From: Powellomyces hirtus
Taxonomy: Eukaryota; Chytridiomycota; Chytridiomycetes; Spizellomycetales; Powellomycetaceae
NCBI GenBank assembly: GCA_025526995.1
Contig: JAHLKG010000024.1
Coordinates: 62,001-126,000, forward strand
DNA length: 64,000 nucleotides
Reading direction: 5' to 3'
Part shown: in pieces, positions 46,932 to 57,412 of the stretch
Position numbering within the stretch: position 1 is the first letter of the stretch
Layout of the letters: each line of letters starts with the position of its first letter
Position numbers and translations under genes: made by a program
The notes under the pieces: generated by a model
Databases searched by the model: none
What the model saw: the letters and a program-made list of their open reading frames with translations, nothing else
What the model was told of the DNA's origin: nothing

Positions 46932-49139
46932 ATGGAACGCAAGTCTGGCATAACCAAGGAGTCGGCGGCATTATCACCGGTTGTTCCCGCAGCTGTTCCC
47001 CATCCCGCGTCTTCCAAAACACCAGAGAAGCCATCACAAATACGGCTAACGTCGTCTAGCTCCTCTTCCACACTCTCATCACTATGCTCCACCACGTCAA
47101 ACACGTCTTCAGCGTCGCTTTCATCCGTCACGTCAACAACGCCATCTGGTGATAATGCATCAGCGCTGTCATCGTCACGATCGTCAATCAGCAGCTACAC
47201 CAGTTCCTGTAGTACAACGACGACAAGTGGGACGAATACACACGCTGGTTCACCGGCCCCACCGATATCGGAAGCTACTTTGAGCGCGGAGAGAAGGCGA
47301 CAGGCGAGGGAGAGACTACGGTCTGCCATGGCGGCTGTGAGTCCTGGTCGGAGAAGTGAAGTCAAACTACCAACAAGCTCGGCACCGGACACTCCACAGA
47401 AGGTTTCGACACCTTCCTCAGCTGAAAAGCCTAAAATCATTCAACAAGACCTCCCACCAGAAGAGGAGGATGCGCAACAAAAATCGAGTCAGTTGGGACG
47501 GTTGACTTTGATTGCCGCAGCTTCGGGATGGGATATCAAATTACGGGAACTGGTCATGAAAGAGGCGAAGCAAGGCGGGGACCCCTCGTCATCATCAGGT
47601 GCCTCGGCCTCAACTACCTCTCTGATATCCCCTCGACGATCCCTAGATCGCACTCGAACAACTTCTGGAGCTTTGCTGCCTCAGACCGGTGCCTCTGCCC
47701 CCGATCTTACAAACCCATCTGCGGAGGTAACAGCACCGACAGGGCTGCCCGGCCTTGCAGATGATGGACGAAGATTGTCGCTGCGAAGACGGAGCACGCA
47801 GCACAACCATCCTCATCTCTCCAGGTTTTCTGCATCTGCTCCCAACGTTCTCCGCACCCGTTCAGTCACTCTATCAGCGCCTCCGACACCCCAAGCACCG
47901 CAAAATGAAACGGACGGGTTTGGTCAGAGTTCGGATACGCTGGTGGACGATGAGCACGGCAGCAAGGACAGAGAAACCAGCGACTCACAGTCAAGTCTAA
48001 AAGACAAGCTCGACCAAGACCGACACCTCCGCTCTCGTCGCCGGGCATCAGAATACAGCACCATCGTCGGTGCATACGACGAACGACTGCGCGAGATCGT
48101 AATGGAAGCAGCTGGCGGTCTCGAAACCCGGTTGAGAAGCAGAAGTAGTCTTGTCGACGACGGCATTTCTCCCGCGGCCGAGCAATCACCGACCCTCAGA
48201 CGACCCCAATCATACTCTAACCCGAGACGCAGACGCACACTCTCGGTCAGTACCGTGAACCCCATGGCTCGCTCCGACGCTGACGATCACGACTCGTTTA
48301 CACCCTCCATGCGAATCCGGACTGCACCCAGTACCCCAATCCGGAAAACTCAGACAACTCGCAGACAGACAATGCAGGGGCCGCAGACCTTCTCCCCGCA
48401 CCAGCATCGCGTGGCTATGACGGAATCACCGACGGCAGCATCCCCACCACAGTTGACACCGCACTTGAAGTCCACTGATGATCATAATGCGAGGAAACGG
48501 TGGGGGTCGTTGTTGAGTAAGACGAATCAGGACTCGTGGGAAATGGTCGAAACTCCGTCGGCGATGGATATTGCTGAGGCTACTCCTGCAGGATTTGTGC
48601 AAACCCTGCACTCTATACCCGCGTCTCCGATATCCCCAATAGGTGATCGGAGTTTACCGTTGCCGTTGCCGTCGGCGGTCTCAACGACCCCAGAGGCTGG
48701 TTCGTTGAACTCGCCACCGCCTTCCTCGGAAAAGTCAAAATTTGCTGGTTCAACAACACCCAAATCACATTCCTTATCTTCCCATTCTCGCCCTTCAACA
48801 CCTCCCGTCCCCTCGCCATTATTTAACCCAGCAGCCGATACCCTCATTTCAAAGACCGATGCACCTGTCGGTCTAACAGCAGCATTGTCACCACCCGTTG
48901 CGATCTCGCCCGCCGAACATGAACCGCAGGACGGTGGATCTCTCCTCGCTGCTGCTGCTGCTGCTGCTGCCGGTCTTGCTACTAGTGCCACCAGCAACAG
49001 AGACCGTGACTCGGCCGTCGATATCCATCCCAGCAAGCTCACAGCGATGATGACCGTGACGGAAAGTGCCACCTCGTCACGCTCTGCGTCGCCCGGCGCC
49101 AAAGTGGATATTTTGGAAAACTTTACAAATTTTCTTTAG
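46932..49139 (+). CDS. Large disordered Ser/Thr/Pro-rich protein with repeated short motif
   Basis: Single exon of 735 aa, start ATG 46932. Composition is dominated by Ser, Thr, Pro and Arg, so most of it should be disordered. Two segments repeat: GWDIKLRELVMKEA (~199-212) and AYDERLREIVMEAA (~381-394), sharing D-x-[KR]-L-R-E-[LI]-V-M-x-[EA]-A. RASEYSTIVGAYDERL precedes the second. Basic SP/TP sites (SPRRSLDRTRT, SNPRRRRTLSVS) look like phosphorylation or 14-3-3 sites. A poly-Ala run from GCT/GCC codons lies near residue 680 (LLAAAAAAAAGLATS), and the C terminus is SPGAKVDILENFTNFL. No family was recognised. Its length and uninterrupted frame argue for a real gene. Confidence 0.72.
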   Translation: MERKSGITKESAALSPVVPAAVPHPASSKTPEKPSQIRLTSSSSSSTLSSLCSTTSNTSSASLSSVTSTTPSGDNASALSSSRSSISSYTSSCSTTTTSGTNTHAGSPAPPISEATLSAERRRQARERLRSAMAAVSPGRRSEVKLPTSSAPDTPQKVSTPSSAEKPKIIQQDLPPEEEDAQQKSSQLGRLTLIAAASGWDIKLRELVMKEAKQGGDPSSSSGASASTTSLISPRRSLDRTRTTSGALLPQTGASAPDLTNPSAEVTAPTGLPGLADDGRRLSLRRRSTQHNHPHLSRFSASAPNVLRTRSVTLSAPPTPQAPQNETDGFGQSSDTLVDDEHGSKDRETSDSQSSLKDKLDQDRHLRSRRRASEYSTIVGAYDERLREIVMEAAGGLETRLRSRSSLVDDGISPAAEQSPTLRRPQSYSNPRRRRTLSVSTVNPMARSDADDHDSFTPSMRIRTAPSTPIRKTQTTRRQTMQGPQTFSPHQHRVAMTESPTAASPPQLTPHLKSTDDHNARKRWGSLLSKTNQDSWEMVETPSAMDIAEATPAGFVQTLHSIPASPISPIGDRSLPLPLPSAVSTTPEAGSLNSPPPSSEKSKFAGSTTPKSHSLSSHSRPSTPPVPSPLFNPAADTLISKTDAPVGLTAALSPPVAISPAEHEPQDGGSLLAAAAAAAAGLATSATSNRDRDSAVDIHPSKLTAMMTVTESATSSRSASPGAKVDILENFTNFL

Positions 49140-49469
49140 AAATATATTTTAAATTCATCACGGCAGTTTTGTGAGTCTCACAGCGATAAAGTTTTGCGTT
49201 GCTTCTACAATGGATATCATGGACTCACACGGGAGCACCCTGACGCGGAGGTACCAGTTTTTGGACGATTGCTACAGTCACATCAAGTGATATTGAAGTC
49301 TCGGGATATGGCATCCGATCCTTCCATGTAGTAGGTTGAGTGATGTATGCATAACTAAACGTGTCAGAACCCTATCTATATACTACCAAAAAGCGAGCGA
49401 AAAAGCTACAAAGATACCCTGAATCGCGACCAACTTTGCAATAGCCAAGAAAACAAATCCCACCCCTAC
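49140..49469. other. Intergenic, convergent genes
   Basis: 0.33 kb of AT-rich 3' flank. No supported gene. Confidence 0.45.
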
Positions 49470-50429
49470 TCAATCACGCAAATCGTCGGAAATATCCAAT
49501 CCGTTATAAGCCATCCACCAAATCCGTTCCAGACGAGTCGTGGCCGACTCTCCTTCATTTTCCTCTACAGGCGCCACGATCCACGGTTTATCCAAAATAT
49601 AATGCAATATGCAAACCTCGCTCCACTTCCACATGTCCGGGTGGACGGTGGGGAGGGTTTTGAGCGCGTTGTAGATGTAAGAGGTGCAGATCCACTGGTC
49701 TTGCGGGATGATCTCGTTTAGAAAGTCTTGTTCCGGGAACTTGAAGCGGGAGAGGTCTGGGATGGCGTCGAGGGTGTCCCGTAGGAACTGGAAGTAGGTG
49801 GCGGACGGACGGAACACAAAGAAGCCCGTGTTGAAGTAGCGGAGACCGCCCCCCTCGGGGTTGTTGTGGTGGGTGAACCGGCAGTCGGCTGGGGTCCAGT
49901 GGGCAGGGTACGAGGTGACCTTGCACGGATTGCACAAGCAGGCGGGGGCCGCAGCGAGGACTTTGTCCGGCGGGAGGAATTCGTCGGACAGCACATGGTC
50001 GATATTCTTCACCACAACCATATCCGCATCCAACCACGCGCACATCGCGACCCCCTCCTCCTCCAATTGCCAGCACCGGAGCTTGGTCCAGGCCTCGCTG
50101 AAGCGTGCCTGCGCATAATCGGCGGGACATGCGGTTTTCGGGTCCAGCCGTTCAATAGCCTTCAGTATCACATTCGGTTCGCGGCTGAGGAGCTCCCACG
50201 TTGGATCGCCCACCGTGGCCCTTGTTACGAGGACGTAGAGAGGGTAGCGGGTTCCGGTGGCGTTGAGCGACCGCGCGAGACCCTGCACGCCTTGGATGTA
50301 ATTGTCACTGGTAATGGCGGTGACGAAGCCCTTGCGGGTGCCAGCCGGCAAAGACGCGAATGCGACGGAGGGCATGACTATACTGTAGTTGCTGCTGTTA
50401 TGTTCAAGGGGGTAGAAGGCAGACGACAA
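49470..50429 (-). CDS. GT8 glycosyltransferase (glycogenin/galactinol-synthase-like)
   Basis: Single exon, 319 aa from ATG 50429; ATG 50375 (MPSVAFASLPAGTRKGFVTA) is also possible. The fold starts with the nucleotide-sugar binding strand AITSDNYIQGVQGLARSLNA. The DxD metal motif is CAWLDADMVVVKNID (~131-145). The acceptor region RYFNTGFFVFRPSATYFQFL matches the 'yFNsGvfvl.Ps' signature. FPEQDFLNEI, with LHYILDKPWI near the C terminus, completes the family pattern. Likely transfers a sugar from UDP-sugar; it could prime glycogen or act in inositol or glycan metabolism. No membrane anchor. Acceptor not inferable. Confidence 0.83.
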   Translation of the reverse strand: MSSAFYPLEHNSSNYSIVMPSVAFASLPAGTRKGFVTAITSDNYIQGVQGLARSLNATGTRYPLYVLVTRATVGDPTWELLSREPNVILKAIERLDPKTACPADYAQARFSEAWTKLRCWQLEEEGVAMCAWLDADMVVVKNIDHVLSDEFLPPDKVLAAAPACLCNPCKVTSYPAHWTPADCRFTHHNNPEGGGLRYFNTGFFVFRPSATYFQFLRDTLDAIPDLSRFKFPEQDFLNEIIPQDQWICTSYIYNALKTLPTVHPDMWKWSEVCILHYILDKPWIVAPVEENEGESATTRLERIWWMAYNGLDISDDLRD

Positions 50430-50682
50430 AGGTGGTGTGAGTATCTGCTATGCTTGTTCTCATATCTTTCCTAGTAGGTATCTGGCTGGGGTCGAGTTGC
50501 GCGGTTTAATACGACCGCAAGCAATTTTGCCAATCGGTGGCGAAAAGCGCACTGCGATCGACAAAAACCTCAGTGTTAACATAATACTACTGTACGACCA
50601 TCAAACCGGAACTTGCCCTCCGTCTCCCCATCGCCAGCAGAAACAGAAAACCTTGAACACGACAACGAGCGAAAAAAAAAAC

Positions 50683-51533
50683 ATGACAGCACTTGCTGAT
50701 ACGCAAAAGACTGATGGACAGACGGGTTCTCGGTGGTGGTGGGCTAGCCCCTCTCGACAACCCTCCGCCCCCGCCATTCCGTGGATGGCGCCAGCCACAT
50801 CCGCAATTGCGCCTGCTCCAACCGTAGTTGCTGCCAAACCAATCCCTCAACCACCGACTCCGGTGGTGAATCCCACCGCCGTCACTATCGCCCCACCTAC
50901 CTCTGCCGCTCCGTCCACAGCCGTCGTGCCCCCAAATTTCACCGACCCAGATGCATACTCCCCCTACAACAAGTACATTCTGGGTGCCGCCTCGGTCGGC
51001 GCCTTTTCTGCGCTCATGTACACGATTCGAATGCGGACAAAAGGGAAAATGGCGGTGCCCTTGCAGGAACTGATGGACAGCCCTGCTGGCCGCGCGGCGA
51101 ATCCGAAATTGGCAGCGTACATGTTTGCCGGACGCGCATTCGGAACTGCTACAATCCTGGTTCTTACCGGCACTGTCGGCGCCACCATGGCCGTTGCTAG
51201 CATCATGGGAGTCAACAGTGTATGTGCTGACATCCATCTTAAAAAAATTGCTTTCGAATGTGAAATGTGCCACTCACGTCATTCTCCCAGTTGAAGGAAT
51301 TTTCCATGCGAATGCAGCAAATCACAGCATCCTACTTGCCCAACCTGAAACGCAGTGACCAAGAAGACGACTCTAAATTTGACCCCGACGCATATGCCTT
51401 CTTGAAAGAAGTGTCAGAAGATGCGGCCCGTGAGGAGCGGGAGGGAGAGTGGAAAGAATCCGCAGCTCATGCTATCATTGGAAACAGAGTCAGGCACGAA
51501 ATTGGCCCGTTCTCAAGACACGGACAGAACTAG
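50683..51533 (+). CDS. TMEM242-like mitochondrial inner-membrane protein
   Basis: Start ATG 50683 (MTALADTQKTDGQTGSRWWW), about 256 aa; one intron after MGVNS (donor ~51220, acceptor ~51290). The N-terminal half is Pro/Ala-rich. Two hydrophobic segments follow: YILGAASVGAFSALMYTIRM and TATILVLTGTVGATMAVASI. Then MGVNS-LKEFSMRMQQITASYLP matches the 'LGV.S.K.F..KMQ..FP' end of TMEM242 proteins, which help assemble ATP synthase and complex I in mammals. An acidic tail (EVSEDAAREEREGEW) and Arg/His end extend beyond the animal family. Mitochondrial location is inferred from family only. Confidence 0.65.
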
Positions 51534-52283
51534 AGGCTGGGGAAGTGGGATGCGTAGCGATGATATTGTACATTGAAACTGACGATGAAACAAAAACTGA
51601 CTAGAATACCCGAGACCGGGCTGCGTTCTCTATGAAATACTGCAGGATACAACCTGGGCGCATGGGCATGCCCGTGCGGGACCCGATTGTTACTTTTTTC
51701 ACTGTGCTGGGGCCTGAGAGAAGGGCAGCAGGGACGAGTCGGTCATGTCTGACCATGCAAATCAAGACCTTTCCATGATGAGGATAAGCAAAAATGCCGC
51801 AGTCAGACGTCTTGCGCTTTACATGTCCTGCTATCTTTCCAACCCAATAAGCAAATCGGTTCTTCTTTCCATTGACGCCAAAAAACGTTGACTCAAAGAT
51901 AACGAGCACGGAATACCCTTACAACAGGTCTCTCACTCCTAACCCCAGAAGGCGCACTTTGCCACAAGATGTCATATAAGTCACCACCACAACCATTATC
52001 GGCATTCATGAGAAGCACAGAAGCACTTTCATAAATACTGTTTACCCTTGTATGGCTCACGTGATTAATACTGTCAATCAAATCCCACCGCGAAGTGACA
52101 GCAACCTGTCATCGGCAAACTTTCCTCAACCGCGACACCCTTTCCTCTTTGACACAGTCGATAATAAAGCGCAACATCACTAGTTCACTTTGCTGTCCTA
52201 CGCAAGTCCCGATATCACAACCTGAGACTTTTCTCCAGCACAACCCAACTGAGCATTTCCTGATCTGAGAGAAGCCGCGCAAC
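51534..52283. other. Intergenic, TMEM242-like to MAT1
   Basis: 0.75 kb. An antisense frame (51601-51909) has no recognisable domain. The last 200 bp is the probable MAT1 promoter/leader. Confidence 0.45.
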
Positions 52284-53612
52284 ATGACGGGTATACCAAC
52301 CCTCGACGCCGACACATGCCCAGTCTGCAAGTCCGACCGATACCTGAACCCGACCATGAAATTGCTGGTCGGGCCATGTTTTCATAAAATGTAAAGAGTG
52401 GATGTGTGTCTGACGCACGCTGAGCCGCCTCTCAAAAAGCCTGTGTTTACCGGTCGCAACTTTGATTCAAAGGTGTGAGACCTGCATCAATCGTCTCTTC
52501 CTCCAAGGCCCCGCCCCGTGTCCCATCTGTAAATCCATCCTCAAGAAACAACAGTTCGTGGCGCAAACATTTGAGGACTTGTACGTGGAGAAGGAGGTGC
52601 AAGTCCGGAAACGGATTGCGAGGATATATAATAAGCGACTGGAGGATTTTAAGAACAATTTGAAGTTGTATAATGACTATTTGGAGGATGTGGAGGAGAT
52701 ATGTAAGTGAGGCAGAGCCGCCAGAGTGGGGGCAAATTGGAATGGTTCATTCACCTCGTTTTTTGTGTTTGTAGTGTTTAATCTTATCAATGAAGTGGAT
52801 GTGAAGGAGACTGAGGAACGGATCAAAAAGTATGAGACTGAGCATAAGGAGCTTATTAATGCGAATTTGCAGAAGCAGGTGAGGCGTGGAGTGTTTGAGC
52901 ACGGATGGTAATCGCTTTATTGATGAAATGTTTGGATGTTTTGCAGTTGATAGAAGAGCGGAGAGTGCAAGGCCGGCTGGACCGGGAGAAACGGGAAAAG
53001 GTTATACGGAAAGAAACGTACGAGCAGGCTGTGATTGAGGAGGCAAAGGTGAAGAAGCAGGCAAAGGATGATATTATAAAACGATTGGTAAGGGAAAGAG
53101 TAGTGTGATTGGAGACAGGTACCGATTGATCTCGCGGAACTGGTGACTGAAACGCATGGTTGTTTAGGCCGAAGAAGACACGTTAGCAACCGACGTGATC
53201 GCGGAAGCGCACGCGCGTCGGCCACAAGCACCCGACATTGATAAACTGCTAGAAGCCAGATTACCACACAATGGCGATGAAGCCGCGGCCGATTACATGG
53301 AGTACGACGAAGCAGATGCGACGCCGTTCGATCCCATGGATCACACCTACGAGATTGTGTCGTATACGACCATCAGAGACTTTTACAGCGATCCGTACGT
53401 GTGTCTCGGCCTCTTTTTGACATCGGTTTGGTGATGTTCCTGATATGGTAACTGACCTAACCATGATGTTGCACGATTGCAGATGGCAGAAGCATCTACG
53501 CCTGGACGAAGAAGCGCGTGGAAATGCGGCCCGAGCCAGTGGATATGCGCCAAAATTTGTGTACGAGCGGGCCATTACGTCGGCGTTTGCAGGGATATTT
53601 GCGGGGATATAG
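52284..53612 (+). CDS. TFB3: MAT1/Tfb3, CDK-activating-kinase assembly factor of TFIIH
   Basis: RING protein that joins CDK7-cyclin H to core TFIIH. Start ATG 52284. The RING finger is split by an intron: DTCPVCKSDRYLNPTMKLLV with GPCFHKM, then CETCINRLFLQGPAPCPICK. Further exons: KKQQFVAQTFEDLYVEKEVQ with RKRIARIYNKRLEDF, NLINEVDVKETEERIKKYET, LIEERRVQGRLDREKREKVI, then EEDTLATDVIAEAHARRPQA and a C-terminal exon reading WQKHLRLDEEARGNAARASG ending FAGI. Seven introns or fewer; phases agree. Zinc-binding Cys/His residues are present. The 86-bp gap to the convergent methyltransferase is short. Confidence 0.92.
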
Positions 53613-53668
53613 TTATAGGAAAAAATTGAAGTATGTATGACGGGCGCAGTTCTATTTGGGGAAACTAC

Positions 53669-53691
53669 ATATACATATATATATATACATG
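53669..53691. repeat. AT-rich microsatellite between convergent genes
   Basis: A CATATACATATATATATATA-type run lies between the MAT1 stop (53612) and the methyltransferase stop (53699), in the common 3' flank. Confidence 0.6.
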
Positions 53692-53698
53692 TGCACAT

Positions 53699-54613
53699 CT
53701 ACGCAGTCTTGATACCCAACACCAGCTGCATTCCATGTTCTGTTGGTCCAATCTCTACTCTGAATCCCGCCTCTGTCAGGGCGCTGGCAACCCACTTTTG
53801 GCTCATTGCGAGTTTGTAGTACCAGCTCTTGCACAGTTCCCATGTGGAGTTGCCTTTTTTGACGTGGACGAGATCATGCACTTTGACGCGGCGTCCGCTG
53901 CCGTCTTCCTGCACTGCGTTCGTGGGAGCGTCAGTGTTGTTGTTGTTGTTGTTGTCGTTCTCCCATTCGAGGAAACACGTGAACACCGTCATGGCGTCGG
54001 AACGGACGGGAATGAAGCGGTCGGTTCCCTCCAGAGGATGCGTCATGTCGCGGAACTGCAGTATCAGTCGTCCGTGGGGCGCGAGGGCAGCGTACGAGTC
54101 CACAATCATGCGCCGGACTTCGTCGAGGGAGGCGAGGTGGGTGGGTGAGTCGCCCATGCAGACAATACACCCGGCGGTGCCATCCTGGACCTCTTCTCTA
54201 AAGTTCAGCAAATCGCCTTCCACAGCCGTGACTTTGCCCGTATCGAATCCAGCGGCGCGACACTCCTGCTCCAATTCATCCAGCATGCCTCTACTCGCAT
54301 CGACGGCCACGACATGGTATCCGAATTCGAGTAGATTCAGCGTCTGGTACCCGGGGCCGCAGCCGAGATCGACGGCTATGGTTCCTGGGTTGACCGAGGA
54401 CGGCACGTGTTGGAGGAGGAGTGCGCGGTTCTGGGCGAGCCGGTTGGCGTAGCCGCCAAACATCCACGAATAGTGTTCAGTGAGGAGTTGGGAGTAGTGG
54501 GACTGGACGGTGAGGAAGTTTGAGGATGCGGCGAGGATGGGGCGGGAGGGGTGGGAGAGGGTGAGGGGCGGTGGTTGTGAGGAAGTCATCATGGGTGGGC
54601 TTCGATGGTTCAC
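53699..54613 (-). CDS. SAM-dependent methyltransferase (class I)
   Basis: Single exon, 304 aa from ATG 54613; MMTSSQ at 54592 is an alternative start. It has motif I IAVDLGCGPGYQTLNLLEFG (~79-98), YHVVAVDASRGMLDELEQEC (acidic loop), then VTAVEGDLLNF and CIVCMGDSPTHLASLDEVR. LILQFRDM marks the motif IV/V region. An Asn run (NDNNNNNN, from AAC/GTT repeats) interrupts the C-terminal half, a polymorphic-looking insertion. VASALTEAGFRVEIGPTEHG closes the fold. Substrate not inferable; small-molecule methylation is likely. Confidence 0.82.
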   Translation of the reverse strand: MNHRSPPMMTSSQPPPLTLSHPSRPILAASSNFLTVQSHYSQLLTEHYSWMFGGYANRLAQNRALLLQHVPSSVNPGTIAVDLGCGPGYQTLNLLEFGYHVVAVDASRGMLDELEQECRAAGFDTGKVTAVEGDLLNFREEVQDGTAGCIVCMGDSPTHLASLDEVRRMIVDSYAALAPHGRLILQFRDMTHPLEGTDRFIPVRSDAMTVFTCFLEWENDNNNNNNTDAPTNAVQEDGSGRRVKVHDLVHVKKGNSTWELCKSWYYKLAMSQKWVASALTEAGFRVEIGPTEHGMQLVLGIKTA

Positions 54614-54760
54614 ACAACGGAACAGACGTGGGAGAGAGACCGAGAGAGAGAGACCGAAACTTCTGAGCTAATGACCTTGGGAGGTAATGGCAAAAGCAAC
54701 GTAGTTGAGTTTGGGGGAGTGAATGGCGCGATCGAGTAACCAAGTGTCTGCTTACGAGAG

Positions 54761-54955
54761 AGAGTGTGGCTTATCGAAGGTTAGAATGAGGCCTGAGTCA
54801 TCGCATGAGTCATCGTGGAACAATCTACAAAACATCATCTGTATCTGATATCTGGTTAGTCCACCGAGTGAGTGAGTTGAACTCGCATGGATTACCCATT
54901 CATACCGTCAGTCAGTCATTGCCTAGCATGAGTTGTGCAGCCAGCCATTACTATC
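54761..54955 (+). repeat. Direct repeat copy A, upstream of dynamin-like gene
   Basis: A ~195 bp segment that recurs, imperfectly, at 58085-58319 in the same orientation. Best-kept blocks are GAGTCATCGC-x-TGAGTCATCG with TGGAACAATCTA, CATCATCT, then GAGTGAGTTGAACTCG, CATACCGTCAG and GTCAGTCATTGC, TGTGCAGCCA and CATTACTA, in identical order. It sits between the methyltransferase start and the dynamin-like gene. Confidence 0.85.
54794..54812 (+). promoter_or_regulatory. Two TGAGTCA (Gcn4/AP-1-type) sites, copy A
   Basis: TGAGTCA at 54794-54800 and again at 54806-54812, start-to-start spacing 12 nt. TGASTCA is the palindromic site of Gcn4-type bZIP activators in fungi. The pair recurs with the same spacing in repeat copy B. 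Binding is inferred only. Confidence 0.6.
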
Positions 54956-54958
54956 ATC

Positions 54959-55013
54959 TGTCCGCAGTCTGTCCGCACTCTGTCCGCAGTCTCTCCGCAG
55001 TCTCTCCGCAGTC
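54959..55013 (+). repeat. 11-nt tandem repeat, five units
   Basis: Five head-to-tail copies of TSTCCGCAGTC (one with ACTC), starting immediately after repeat copy A and ending before the dynamin-like leader. Possibly a variable promoter array. It has no counterpart at copy B. Confidence 0.75.
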
Positions 55014-55127
55014 AGTCCTTGTTTTATTATCCTCTGTGCAAAATCTTTTGATACGGTGCTTGCGTGTGGATATGGCGTTATGATGACGGCGAAAGGATCC
55101 GGGTCAAGCAAGAATTGCCGAAGCAGG

Positions 55128-55134
55128 TATAAAA
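55128..55134 (+). promoter_or_regulatory. TATA box of dynamin-like gene
   Basis: TATAAAA followed by a pyrimidine-rich tract ending in a CTTACAC-like initiator, about 280 bp before the ATG. A GTAAGA..TCTAG intron (about 55238-55375) would account for most of that leader. Confidence 0.5.
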
Positions 55135-55406
55135 CACTTTTTCCCTTTCACTCCCTCCTTTCTCTTACACTTACTTACGTATCGATCTATCCAGAACCCC
55201 TCTGCTTTTCACCTTCCGCTTTACCAAAACTCGCCAGGTAAGAAAGTATCTCGTTCAGGCTATTACCTACCTGGCTCTGTACATGCTCATGGTTTCTTTC
55301 GCGCTCGTCTTCGTGATCAAAGTGGGAAGGTTTTTTCTAATTCTGAATTTGATCCTGTCGAAAAGATATCTCTAGCAATCCATAAAGGACGCGACACGAA
55401 CCGACC

Positions 55407-57363
55407 ATGATATTTGAAGCCTCCGAATACCAAGACATTATCGACAAGATCAACAAGCTCCGAAGCTATGGCCTCAACAAGATGATCACCATCCCGCAGA
55501 TTGCCATCCTGGGCGACCAGTCAAGCGGAAAATCAAGCGTGTTGGAGGCCATCACCCAGCTGTCGTTCCCTCGGAACATGGAAACGTGCACGCGCTTTGC
55601 CACGCAGGTCAGCCTGCGCCAGAGCGAGCGAGTCGAGATGGCGGCGCGTATTGATGACGAGCCAGAGTTCAACGCGCGCTATCAGGCACAGGATACTGCA
55701 TGGGACCTCCACACCATCATCAGCGAGGCCAATACCCGTCTGTGTTCCAATGTGGAGATCAGTGAGAAGGTTCTTGAGATCACTATCTCTGGGCCAACGC
55801 TGGCTCCGCTGACGATCATTGATCTCCCCGGTTACATTAACACCACCGTCGACGGGCAGGACAAGAGCATCGTCCAGACCATCCGCGACATCAACACGCG
55901 GTACATCAAGGACAGCCGTACCATCATCCTGGCGGTCGTCCCTGCCAGCATCGACCTCAACAACATCTTTGTACTCGGTGAGGCAGAGCGCTACGACCCG
56001 ACCAACGAGCGCACCGTCCCGATTGTCACCAAACCCGACACTGTCGAGCCAGAGCTTCTTCGTAATCTGGTGCAGACGCTCCTTAACAAACGCAAGCACA
56101 TGAAGCTGGGCTATCTTGTCATGAGGAACTCGAGCTTCAGTGATATCGGCACGCCATGGGAGGAGGCCAAAAAGAGCGAAGATGACTTTTTTACTTCATC
56201 GCCGCTGTGGAAGCAGATCCAGGACACGCGCAAGGGACGCATCGGAGTCAAGAGGTTTCTGGGCGACCTGCTGTACGCCCACATCAAGAAGGAACTGCCG
56301 TTACTGAAGAAGGATATCCTTAACCTTATTGGCGAGGTCGAGCGAGAGATCCAAGGCATGGGTCCCCCAGTTTCGAGTCCCGCCGCAGCCAAGGCCAAGT
56401 ACTATGAGTGCATCCTGAAGCTGAAGAGCTCGCTGACCGCGCTTTTGGCAGGGAACTATTCGTTCGAATATATCAGCAAGCACAAGTCTAGTGTCACAAA
56501 GCAAGACTCTGCAGACGAAAACGAGAGCGAAAGCGAAAGCGAATGCGATGATGCACCCCCCACCTGCGAAAGGGACTGCAAATTCATTCGATCGTCGCTG
56601 CAAGGGCTATATCAGCACTACAATCGGGTTATGAATAAGGACAAGTACCTGCTACCCGCAGACAAGATCAGTGCTTCGTTACAAGGGAGACGAGCTACCT
56701 GGATTTGTTTCCTTCACCACTTTCGCGCAAATCTACACGGAAACACTTGTCCGCTGGCGCGAGATGACCGCAGCGCACGTGGCCAATATGCATGTGCATC
56801 TGTACAAGGCCGTTGCCAGCTTCATCGCGTTCGACGCGGATCCGCTCCTCAAGGACACGCTTTTGCTCGAGTTTTTTAAGTTCTACGGCACTCAGACCGC
56901 AAAGATCAAGGATGCGATCCAGAACATCTTTACAGATGAAGAATCCCCATTGACGATGAACAAGTACTACTATGACAATATCACTAACAGCAGGAGAGCC
57001 AAGGCGGAGAAGCACATTCGCGAATTGATGACCAGGTTCACTCATAATGCAGGCGAGGACCCAGAGCCCGTTGACCTGGACGATGAGGATATCAATTACA
57101 ACGAGCGATTTGCGGTCGAGGATCTTCAGGAGCAGCTGCAGTCGTACTGCAAAGTGGCGCGCAAGCGGATTGTGGATGTCGTGCTTCTGCAGACGATTGA
57201 GCGATATATGATCAAGGAGATTGCCTTGTATTTCGACATTTTGATCGCTGGCGATGACAGCGTGATTGCGAGCCAGCTCCTCGAGTCGCCCATCATATCC
57301 GCTCGCCGCCAGGAACTGCAGGACAAGGTGGTAGTGTTGCGAAGGAGTCTTTTGGAGCTCTAG
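55407..57363 (+). pseudogene. Dynamin-like (Mx-type) GTPase gene with one frameshift
   Basis: Large GTPase of the dynamin superfamily. The first frame (from ATG 55407) carries the whole GTPase domain: G1 ILGDQSSGKSSVLEAI (~34-49), FPRNMETCTRFATQVSL, G3 IIDLPGYINTTV (~137), G4 IVTKPDTVEP (~206). It continues into the stalk (LLKKDILNLIGEVEREIQGM). Near 56677 the frame changes by +1. The second frame supplies LRYKGDELPGFVSFTTFAQI, TAAHVANMHVHLYKAVASFI and the GED-like end FAVEDLQEQLQSYCKVARKR with LLESPIISARRQELQDKVVV. No intron can bridge the shift. The two frames together make a near-complete protein of about 650 aa with no internal stop apart from the shift. It is either a recently disabled gene or a sequence error. 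The gene is flanked by repeat copies A and B. I do not give a joined protein. Confidence 0.8.
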
Positions 57364-57406
57364 ACCAGAGTACTGTCAGCGTGCTGGAAGGAATAGTTGG
57401 TTCCTG

Positions 57407-57412
57407 AATAAA
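57407..57412 (+). terminator. AATAAA polyadenylation hexamer
   Basis: AATAAA 44 bp after the stop of the dynamin-like gene, at the position expected of a 3'-end signal. Confidence 0.45.

Noticed and set aside
50587..51273. Minus-strand frames opposite the TMEM242-like gene
   Set aside because: Shadow of a Pro/Ala-rich coding sequence; no domain.
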